The notes under the pieces: generated by a model
What the model was told of the DNA's origin: nothing
What the model saw: only the letters and a program-made list of their open reading frames with translations
Database searches by the model: none
In this document: positions 47,880 to 57,383 of the stretch, piece after piece
How the letters are laid out: each line of letters starts with the position of its first letter
How positions within the stretch are numbered: the first letter of the stretch is position 1
Position numbers and translations under genes: made by a program
Assembly: GCA_025200525.1 (NCBI GenBank)
Contig: CM045762.1
Span: 80,629,893-80,693,892, forward strand
DNA length: 64,000 nucleotides
Origin: Camellia lanceoleosa
Taxonomy: Eukaryota > Streptophyta > Magnoliopsida > Ericales > Theaceae
Direction: 5' to 3'

Positions 47880-48620
47880 GAATCCCAATTACATACTTGC
47901 AGATTCGTGTCCTCAGATTCTGTGTCCTCACAATCCAAGAACTCAGAGGACCGATGCCGAGGTGGGGAGGATAACCTTGTTATCAATCAAATCCTGTACC
48001 TCATGCCGAGGCGGAAGCAATTATCGGGTGTGGCTGATGGTACGCACAAGATCGAGTGGCATCATGGCTCGGAAGGGGTTTGGGGAGCGCCTAGGATCGA
48101 GTGGTGAGATGCCCTTTTTAGCTAAAATCGAAGTGCCCTAGACAACGGCATGTAGAGAGGATGGAAGGCCCCGCGCCGGGGCAAGTACTTTGAATTGAGG
48201 ACTCTTGCTAGATGCACTAGCTTAACGGGTCACGGGCGTAGTTTTGAGTTTCGATCCTTTCCGGATGCGAGGGAAGAACCTTCTTGGCATGACGGGCCTA
48301 TCCCGGTTCTCGATTGATCGAATCGCCTCAGCGGCGTAGGGAAAACGCTATCCATACTTTTTGGTTACAATCGCGATACCGTTCCGCTCATTCCTCCGGC
48401 TAAAGCTCGATCGCCTTGTTCCACGGATCGCATCGCCTTTACTTTGTCTTTGCCTCTCGCCTCACCGATGAGAGGTTTGGGTTGGTACTGTACATCATTG
48501 TTGTGGGTGGAGGTCATCTCCGATCGAGTGAGCTTGATCACAATCCGCCCAAAGACGGGGCCTGGGTTCGAAATTTCAAAGATACGGTGCAACCGGTGGC
48601 GAGGTTGACATTCCGTAAGC
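47880..48620 (-). pseudogene. Element B gag remnant
   Basis: On the minus strand, frames at 48592-48365 (MTSTHNNDVQYQPKPLIGEA and GKDKVKAMRSVEQ) align with the middle part of element A's gag. Near 48030-47960, DNCFRLG and DLIDNKVILPTSASV, in different frames, align with its C-terminal DNCFRLRHEMQDLIDDEVI. Heavily frameshifted by short indels. Confidence 0.6.
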
Positions 48621-49466
48621 GAGATCCGCCACGGACCGCTCGCCTATCATCCCCATTAACTCGAATGTAGTGGGCTCATGAGCTGAGAATTGAGGGTCCA
48701 GATTGGTGTGCAATACCTAGGCGGGTGTGGCATATCAACAAGAGCCTCATCTTGTGGGTGGTTCTTGACTCGGCGTGGCCATGACCACAATCTCTTCCGA
48801 CTCGATCATGTTTGGTCCCGCCGAGGAAAAGACACTAGTCGTTCGACTCAACTCTCAATCATCGAATCAAACGGAAAACAAGCAAGACTTCAAATTTCAA
48901 AATAGATCAAACACGGTGTAGTCGAACAACATGCACTCTACTATCAATATCGTTCTCAAGTCATCGCCCCAAATCAAACCGATTCCCGCAGATATAATCG
49001 ATTCCTACAACCGACATCGTGCCCGCAGTCGATACGCAGACTTCAAACCGGTACATGCACTAGAGATTCACTCTAAAAGCACATAGCAAGTAAATGAGAG
49101 CCAATACACCCCTATGTTGGGGTAGGGTTTCGCCTATTTTGTCGAGCTAGGTTTCACCACGCACGCAGTTTCAAACAACCTAAACCGTAAGCAACCCGTC
49201 CTAGTTTGGAATGGTCACTACGATTCGACTATGCAACTAGGTCGAATGGTCCAGGGTGCCCCAAAAACCGGGTTTTTGTTCCCATATCGGCAACCGGTCA
49301 AATTTTACGGACATGCCTTGACAAGACAAGCCTCCAAGAAACCGCCAGAATAGCAGATGGCCAACACGGTGTCCTAGGCGCACTAATGCACATGCAATGC
49401 AAAGAAACACATAAATGCAGCCAAAACAGATATCACGAAGTTCGAGTCAAGCTCTCTAACATCGTC

Positions 49467-52400
49467 GCCAGCACGCCCCGCGGGGACCTCGCTATCTTTT
49501 TTGTGTCACGGTTCTAAATCAACCAAAGAGTCCAACCGCAAATCGTTTGAGAAAACAGATTTTTGAAAAGTAGCGCCAAACATGGATCGACATGAGTCGC
49601 CACCTAAATATTTTATTTTTGGGAAATTTAGAAACCCCGACTCGGTCAAGGCCACATGTCCGTCATCACCAAAGTGGTCTTGGCTCGAGCTTGGGTACGA
49701 TCGGGAAGGTCACTATGAGCACCCTTTCGCCGGTCCAAGACCGCCTCTACTAACCGTGATATCCGTTTTGAAAACTTTATGTTCTTATTCCGTTATTAAC
49801 CTAGAATTACTATGTGATGCGCACAACACAAAAGTATAGACTAGATCGCCTAATCTTGGAAATAAACATTGCATATCCATTTTGTCTCTAAAACGTGTTA
49901 GATTTTGCTACCGCAAGTAGGCTAAAATACGGATTTCGATGAGTTGTTCCAACTCGTGCAATCCAACCTTCACCCACGTGCATTCAAACAGCTTTATAAC
50001 ACATAAGCATTTAGTCAGCATGGCAATCATACATGGCAAGACATTCACACGCATGTGGTATGCTAAAGAAAATACTTACATCGTACTACCAAAATAATAA
50101 ACTAGTTAGCAAAGCATGCATGACCTAGTTCATGTTTAAGTGTCTAATGCAACACGTGCATGGATGCAATCTAGAGTAGGCTCGCTAACCCTAAACATGG
50201 CACATGAGATGTGACAACTATCACGTATTCAATTTGGAATTGAAAGTACGATGCAATTTGTATGATGTGCATGTAAACAAATGCATGGATGCACGCATGT
50301 ATTGCATAAGGTATGCTAAAGTAGACGTGCCTTAATCTACCATAAGGTGTAAATAAAAGGGATAGAAAGAAGCGGGATTGAAGACATGCACCCACTCACG
50401 CACACTTATTACAATTCGCCGAGGGACCGAAGAATATACAAAACCAATAAATAATTAACTATTCTAGCTAATTAAATATTACAAATCAACTAAATTAATT
50501 AAATCAAATAATTAATCTACTTAAGTGATAAATGCCTCTAAGGAGGGTGGACTCGCCGAATCAGAGCAAGTGTGCCTCTGCTTCTCTGCTTCCTTCTTCA
50601 AAATTCCCAAAACTTCAGAGTACCTCTCAGCAGGGAGCATCACGAGGCAGGAGCCACCGCTAAGGAAGAAACCACCGCCCTTAATTTCATTATCGGTCAA
50701 GAGGCGGCACTAAAGAGTGCCGACGCCCTTTATCCTCGCAGAACGAATCGACAAAGAAGCAGAGGAAACCAAAGGCAAGGCAATGCAAATCAAAGCATGT
50801 ATGCACCAAGCACATCCTCATCATGCTATGGACTCAAGAGGGCGTGCCTCGATTCCCGGACCATCAATCGCGATTTCCATGCGTGATGATCCTAAGAACC
50901 AAGGGTGCAAATTTGATTTAAAATGCATACAAACCAAGCAAACACATAAAGGTGCTAAACCTCCATCATGACTTAGTCAAGAGGCCTAGCGACATGCCAA
51001 TGCAATGAGGTCCTAAGCATGTTTATCTATTATGCACACATGGACAATGGTATGGCATTTATGCAAGCATACAAGTATGCACATGAACCAAGCATGCAAA
51101 CCGATTGTAGATTGGGCTTAAACATGAATTGGGCAGCTCCAATAAGGCTCAAAACAAAGGGCTGTAATGCCTAGAAAATGAGACTAAACACACGCACACA
51201 CATGCACATGTTAAGGCTTAAGACTTAGGCATACAAAGTCAAACTCTTATGCACACTTAAGAGGCCAAACATAGACTGATAGCATGCATCAAAACTCTGA
51301 AATTCACGTCAAACATAATGCCAAATCATGCAATGAAGCATGCCAAACAAAGCATGCAAATGGCCTAGGCTTAAGACAAATCAATAGGGCATTAAACCAC
51401 ACTTAGCACAATCATACATGGCAATATTCAAAGCACTTAAAGACAAAGTTTTCACACATAAAACTAAGCCTAAGGGACCACCTAGATGGCATCTAGGAAG
51501 CATGGAATCTAAGGCATGCAATAAGGCCTAAACATAGAGCACTTAAAGACAAGCTCTTAAAGCATTAACAAGGCCACTAAGGCAATCAAACAAGCATGTA
51601 TGAAGGACTGAAATGGCATGTTAGATGGTTCCATTCACTAAAAACAAAGCTAGAATAGCGTACCACACTTTCATGCTTTTGAGGCCAACAAGCCAAATAC
51701 AAAGAGGCTACCAAATACATGCCAAGATTGGCCAACATAGCTATGGACAGAGCTAAATCATGGCGAAATAAGCTTGCAAGCTTCACAAATCTAAGCCTAA
51801 AACATGCTAGAAAATAGGGCAAGCAACCTAGTCATGTTAAGGCATAAAAGAGGCATTACAAGGCAACTATACTAAGCATGTATAGGAGGCCAAAACCAAC
51901 TTGAAAACATGTTATATCATGATAGTATAAGCATAGAAAACAAGTCAAACAAGCTCAGACACACTCAAGCATGGGGCTCTCTCAAGAGGCTAAACTTGCT
52001 TTTTATGACATCAAGGAGAGGGGTGGCCCTCTCCTTTCTAGGACTTTATGGCACCATCTCCACCACCGAAATCCTCAAGATTTCAGTGGTGAAGAGGTCC
52101 AAGCACACAAGTCCCGGATCTCTCCAAAATAGCACAAAAGTGACCTTTTCAAGGTCTAAGGGTGGTTAAACTTGCTCAAACCACCAAGCACCCTTAATGA
52201 ACAATAAAGAGGACTTGAAAACAGAGATTTTATGTGTTAATCACTAAGCACAAAAACTGTTTTAAACTAGGTAAAAATGGAATGCAAAAATGGGGAATAA
52301 ATGCAAGTTTCTCACCCTTGTTGACTATCTTCACAAGAGTTGATGTTGTTGCTTCCTTGAGCTCCAAACCACCAAAATGTCAAGAACCGACCTTTGGAAC

Positions 52401-52986
52401 CTCGAGCCAAGAGAGGTGGAACTCTAGGTGTTTTAGTGCAATAGTATGAACTAAACACCTAGTGTCCTAAGAGAAAAAGAGAGATATGATATATGTATCT
52501 AACTTAACCCTAAAACCAGAGCTCCTCTAACAATGTCTAATGCTCAAAAATGCTAACCCTAAGTCAAGAGGGAGAGCTTTCCTCTTATAGAACTTGTAAA
52601 CTTACAAGCTAAGCAAACAGATCCCTCCATACACGTGTATGGAGGAAGCAAATGCTCAAAAGTCAAAATATCTCGTAAAATGTAAAGTGGTCCGGGCAAA
52701 ATGGTCATTTCGCCAAAATATTGACAATATAGTGCCGGTGACAACTCAAACCAGTGGCCTCTAGCCCCGTGTGGGGATGCCTCATAAAGCATTCCCTGCC
52801 CTTCCGAGGCAAATCACAAGTGTTTGGTGCAAAACTAAACACAAACGGTCGAGTTCGGAGGTCCTGAGGCACGGCGCGCGAGCCGAGAACTCCGGGAACT
52901 CCAAACGAACACAAACATGGATGATCACCGAGTGTTCCAACGGTGACGTCCAAGTCTTGAGGACGGTAAAAAATGGGGTGTCTACA
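49467..52986 (-). repeat. Element B 5' LTR (3.52 kb)
   Basis: Minus-strand start TGTAGACACCCC at 52986. The inner end is approximate (about 49467) because a short deletion removed the terminal CTACA next to the primer site TGGCGACGAT. It is collinear with 34812-38383. Confidence 0.9.
52583..52760 (-). promoter_or_regulatory. Element B 5' LTR promoter region
   Basis: The palindrome CCCTCCATACACGTGTATGG (start 52623) has a central G-box, CACGTG. On the minus strand it is followed by TATAAGA (52589-52583). The upstream CCGGCAC/GTGCCGG pair seen in the sister LTR is half deleted here (52727-52740). Confidence 0.65.
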
Positions 52987-53054
52987 CATATGTACAGTGT
53001 GCGTGGCATACAGATAATGTAAAGCAAAATATAAAATAGAAAACAAAGGTGTAC

Positions 53055-54392
53055 CTCCCAAGCTCGCCAGTAGCCTCTGAGCAACAATCCGCTGCAGCGA
53101 GAGGATGAGCTCATATACCGTAGAAGAGTGGCTGCTCCGCCACCCCAACAGAAGGCTGATTTGTGTCACATCCACAAGCGCACTCAGCAGGTAGAGGGTG
53201 ACAGTGTTCGCCCGATCGGCAAAGAGCGTGGTCCCTAGCAGGAACATGATGAAGCCACGAGTGTACTGCTCCTCCTCCTCCCGAGTGGTAGGCGCCTGGA
53301 TCCGAAGTGATCCTCGAACCATGAGTACCGCACAAACCTTGCCCGAGCGAGAGGTGGCTGAGTGCCGAGCAAGTATAGCTGAGCGGCGTCCCATTCGTCC
53401 ATGTCTGTATCAAAGGGGATCGGATCACCCCCTACTCTGATGCTTGTAAGCATGGAGAAGTCAAAGGGAGTCATCGTCATCTCCCCGGTGGCAGAAAGGT
53501 TGAAGGAGTCAGTGGTATCCCACCACCTTTCCACCAGAGCAGCAAGAAGGGGCCTGCTCGCAGTGAGGCGCAAGAGTCCCATGTAGAAGGTCCCAAAACC
53601 GGCCTGGTCAACAATGCGGCGAACCGCGTCAGGTAGCTCCATGTAACAACCTCGGGCGGCTGTGTTCCCATACCCCCGGAAGGCATGGGAATCTCCCTGT
53701 GGTCAAAACAAACAGTTGCGAAGCAGTGTTACAAATACCATGTTAAATGCACTCAGAATTGATGAGAATGCAGCGTGTGTGCACGTGTTCAGATTCAAAC
53801 AGATATTGAGTGCGGGTGTGCTCGCAGTGAACAACAGCATTTGATGAATCAGTGTGTTTGAATGGTTCAGTTGAAAATGCAGCATGTGTGCATGTGTCAG
53901 AGTCTACACAGATATTGGGTGTGGGTGTGCTCACAGTGAACTACAGCATATGATGTATCAGTGTGTTTGAATTGTTCAGTTGAGAATGCAGCGTGTGTGC
54001 ACATGTTCAGATTCAAACAGATATCAGGTGTGAGTGTGCTCGCAGTGAACTACAGTATGTGATGTAGCAGTGTGTCTAAGTTAAGTAGTTAAAGAACATA
54101 ATCGACTATCGCAGTTATGACTATCGCAGTTATGGGTTCTACATTGCAGGAAATGAAACAGGGGAAGAGTGTACCTCGGTTACCAGAGATGATGTGACTG
54201 CTCACAAGAACAAAGCTCCAGATGCTACACAAGATAGCTCCTAAATTGGCGGATGCCATCGGGAGGCAACATGTGTATCGCCGGCCTGTAAGTTGCCGGA
54301 TGGAACGGCCGGATGTGAAGACGTAGGAGCTCGACCTCGGGGTCCACGTCCATCTTCGGGGGAGCCCCACCTTGTGGCATGTCGTCTGCCAT
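53055..54392 (-). pseudogene. PMD gene of element A, exons 1 and 2
   Basis: Exon 1 (54392-54175) starts MADDMPQGGAPPKMDVDPEV and has FHPATYRPAIHMLPPDGI, then two stops that element B's copy lacks. Exon 2 (53696-53055) follows a CCACAG acceptor and is the core plant mobile domain: GFGTFYMGLLRLTASRPLLA, ERWWDTTDSFNLSATGEMTM, GDPIPFDTDMDEW, RFVRYSWFE. After a frameshift near 53290 it continues QYTRGFIMFLLGTTLFAD and RIVAQRLLASLGG, then donor GTACAC. ALVERW...TFHL..GEMT and the IxFLLGxxLFxD segment are typical of PMD proteins. The next exon is at 34690, beyond element B. Confidence 0.85.
53760..54085 (-). repeat. 109-bp minisatellite in PMD intron 1 (element A)
   Basis: Three units with an exact 109-bp period (AATGCAGC at 53767, 53876 and 53985). 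They are homologous to the 112-bp units in element B's intron. Confidence 0.88.
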
Positions 54393-54753
54393 CTCAAAAA
54401 GAGTGCAAAAATGGTCGAAAATGTGGAAAATATGCGAGAATGCCAAAAGTCAACCCAAAAGTCAACCCCAAGAGGGTGAAAAATGGAAGGAAAGGTCGGG
54501 GTGTGGAAAATGCACGAAGATCGAGGTATAACTCGGGGAAAACAAACCCCAAACGGTGGAAATCAAGAAAAGTGCACCGAAACCAAGATTTGTTCGGTTC
54601 AAAGTGTGTGAAACAGTGAGGGTTTTACGAATCGAATGGCGAAAAAGTGTCGAAAACAAGAGAAAAGCGAGGATCGAAGGTTGGAAAATCACCTAGAGAG
54701 AGAGGGGAGGGTTTTTCGAGCTAGGAGGAAGTGAGAATATAGGGTTTGAGGCC

Positions 54754-54915
54754 CTATATTTAAAGACCCGTGGCTAAATGTCAAAACTGCCCCGACACTG
54801 CAATTTTTGACCGGTCAGCCAAATTGTTAGCCGATCGGCTAAAAAGTTGGCCGATGAGCTCCTTTTGTGGCCGATGGATGGCCGGTGGCCTCCCCTTGTG
54901 GTCGGTGAACCTTCC
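54754..54915 (-). promoter_or_regulatory. Promoter of the element A PMD gene
   Basis: On the minus strand, CATCGGCC words and AGCCGATCGGCT (54840-54829) precede a TATA-like TTTAAATATAGGG (about 54766-54754), and a CT-rich leader (CCCTCTCTCTCT) follows. The start codon is about 360 bp downstream. GCCGATCGGC is identical to a word in the LTR promoter. Confidence 0.6.
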
Positions 54916-55149
54916 ACACCCTTGGTTGGGTCATTTATGTGGTTTGGAACCTTCATTACTTAAGACAGTGCAAGGAAGTGGACTTTTGAAGTTTAATCGG
55001 CTTCCATATTGACCTCGAACCATATCTTCTGTATGCGATGCTCGGTACACGCAAGGTGTATCCTTTTCATATCCTTTGGTATCTTGCGAGACTCGATAAC
55101 CGCTTTAAATGCGTTGCATTACGTGTTTTGTCTTGTTTATGATAAACAT

Positions 55150-56050
55150 ACATAGGTCGCATTGTTATGCACATCTACGAGCGTTGTAGCGCACACAACT
55201 TGCATTATTATGCACTGTTCACTTGCATCATTATGCACGTCTATATGCGTTGTAGCGCACGCCACGCTTGCATTGTCATGCACCTCCCTTGGGTCGCATT
55301 GTCTTGCACCCCCCCATCCGTGTTATTTCACGTGTTTCATTCGCATCATCATGCACCTTATCAATAACTTGCATCGTCACGCATCTTCCATTTGCATTGT
55401 TGTGCATTCCAATAGTTTGCATTGTCATGCATTTCAATAAATCATGCATTGTCATGCATTTCAATTACACGCATTGTCATGCATCTTTCATTTGCATTTA
55501 AGTTCATGCATTGTCATGCATTTCAGTCCTCGCATTGTCATGCGTGTCTCATTTGCATTGTCATGCATTCCAATAATTTGCATTGTCATGCATTTCAGTC
55601 CTCACATTGTCATGCGTGTCTCATTTGCATTGTCATGCATTCCAATAATTTGCATTGTCGTGCATTTCAATAATTTGCATTGTCATGCATTTCAGTCCTC
55701 GCAATGTCATGCGTGTCTCATTTGCATTGTCATGCATTCCAATAATTTACATTGTCATGCATTTCAGTTCATGCATTGTCATGCATTTCAGTCCTCACAT
55801 TGTCATGCGTGTCTCATTTGCACTGTCATGCATTCTAATAAATTGCATTGTTGTGCATTTCAATAATTTGCATTGTCGTGCATTTCGACGTGCATTGTCA
55901 TGCATCTTTTGTTTGCATTGTCATGCATTTCAAACAACTCACATTGTCATGCATCTTCCATTTGCATTATCATGCATGCAAATCTCTCGCATTGTTGCAT
56001 ATTTCATTCGCATTTTCTTGCACCACTTTAACTTACATTGTTTTGCACGT
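55150..56050 (+). repeat. GCATTGTCATGCATTT array with 72-bp higher-order unit
   Basis: A monomer of about 24 bp, TTGCATTGTCATGCATTTCA, is repeated more than 30 times. In the centre three monomers form a 72-bp unit marked by GCGTGTCTC (55542, 55614, then 55711 after one extra monomer). Long open frames across it come from the repeat. Confidence 0.92.
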
Positions 56051-56053
56051 TCC

Positions 56054-56285
56054 TTCTCTGAAACACCGGGATATGTCCCTATGTTTCTTCATTCTTTTTC
56101 CGAAACACTGGGATATGTCCCTATGTTTCTTCCTTTTCCGGTTAAGAGCATTTGGAATACGTTCCAATGCATAAGCCATTCTGAAACACCGGGATACGTC
56201 CCCATGTTTCTCCCTCTTATTCTGAAACACTGGGATATGTCCCTATGTTTCCCTTTCTTTGGTTAAGATCATTCGAACATGTTCC
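56054..56285 (+). repeat. GAAACACYGGGATATGTCCC repeats
   Basis: Four copies alternate with short and long spacers, making two units of about 125 bp. The long spacer carries GGTTAAGANCATT and GTTCCRATGC. Confidence 0.88.
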
Positions 56286-56295
56286 GATGCTTAAA

Positions 56296-56840
56296 CTTTT
56301 CTCCACTCGCGTGCTGCGTGTAGACGTAACTAACTTTTCTCCACTCACGTGCCGCGTACGGACGTAACTAACTTTTCTCCACTCGCGTGTCGTGTGTGGA
56401 CATAACTAACTTTTCTCCACTTGCGTGCTGCGTGTGGACGTAACTAACCTTTCTCCACTCGCGTGCCGCGTGTGGACGTAACTCTAAACCCCTTTCTCCA
56501 CTCGCGTGCCGCGTGTGGACGTAACTAACCTTTCTCCACTCGCGTGCCGCGTGCGGACGTAACTCTAAACCCTTTCTCCACTCGCGTGCCGCGTGTGGAC
56601 GTAACTCTACCCTTTCTCCACTCGCGTGCCGCGTGTGGACGTAACCATCCTTCTCCACTCGCATACCGCATATGGACGTAACCATCTTTCTCCACTCGCG
56701 TGCCGCGTTTGGACGTAACCCTCCTTTCTCCATTAGCTTGCCGCGTTTGGACGTACCCGCACTGTTAAGTGCATTGCGCTTTCTTGTGCAAACCTTTCTC
56801 CACTCGCGTGTCGCGTGTCGCGTCTAGACGTATTTGCACT
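56296..56840 (+). repeat. CTCCACTCGCGTGCCGCGTG array
   Basis: About 13 units of 36-46 bp with TTTCTCCACTCGCGTG and GTGTGGACGTAAC. GC-rich compared with its surroundings. No counterpart in element B. Confidence 0.92.
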
Positions 56841-56869
56841 ATTATGTGCATCGTGCTTTATTGCTCTCT

Positions 56870-57030
56870 TGTCTCTCACGCATATGCCACGCCGAGAGAT
56901 GCTCTCCTTCATCTCATGCGTGTGCCACGCTGAGAGATGCTTCATTTCCTCTCACGCGTGTGCCACGCTGAGAGATACTCTTTTGCATCTCTTACGTATG
57001 ATACATTGGGAGATGTTGTCTTTGAGACTC
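56870..57030 (+). repeat. GTGCCACGCTGAGAGATGCT repeats
   Basis: Three to four units of about 48 bp with CTCACGCGTGTGCCACGC and GAGAGATGCT. Confidence 0.85.
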
Positions 57031-57370
57031 CGAATGTCCTCGGTAGTCGCCTTTAATCTACTCCGCATAAGGCGTAGTGAGAATTGCTTAACTTTCTTAC
57101 ACCCTTTCTGTTGGAATGTGTAGGACCGTTATCTCTTATTCGCTTGCTTAAATTGTTGCATTTGTTTTGCATGAATGCTTCATTATAGCTCTCTTTGCAT
57201 GATCATAAGTTATGAACGGCTTTGTGCATTGTCCTTGCATCTTGCCCCTGCCTTCGGGCACATATCTTGCTATCTTGCATGCTTGTCAAAGTCTTCGACC
57301 TTGTCAAAAATGGGTCGTGTCTGGGCTTTGACATTCACTCCCGTCATTGTTATGACTTTCGAGTTCTGTC

Positions 57371-57383
57371 AAAGAGGGGCAAC
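57371..57383 (+). promoter_or_regulatory. Element A polypurine tract
   Basis: AAAGAGGGGCAAC abuts the TGTAAACACC start of the 3' LTR. The preceding 200 bp match element B's equivalent region. Confidence 0.75.

Larger units (their letters stand above)
34812..52986 (-). mobile_element. Element B: same family, nested in element A in inverse orientation
   Basis: The ends are TGTAGCACG (34812) and GTGTCTACA (52986), flanked by the exact duplication CATAT at 34807-34811 and 52987-52991. The length is 18,175 bp. LTRs at 34812-38383 and about 49467-52986 enclose, in minus orientation, leader, gag and pol remnants, 3' UTR motifs, an antisense (here plus-strand) PMD gene, tandem repeats and a polypurine tract. 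The insertion point lies in the intron between exons 2 and 3 of element A's PMD gene. It contains no reverse transcriptase or integrase. Confidence 0.93.

Noticed and set aside
34812..52986. Large inverted segmental duplication or assembly palindrome
   Set aside because: The exact CATAT duplication at both ends and distinct sequence of the A and B copies indicate a nested transposon insertion.
55150..56840. Long open frames encoding His/Cys/Ser-rich or Arg/Glu-rich repeat proteins
   Set aside because: They lie wholly in short tandem arrays whose periods keep frames open; other frames are open too and element B has no equivalent.
55150..57030. CRISPR-like array
   Set aside because: Units are directly tandem without unique spacers, and the context is a plant retroelement.
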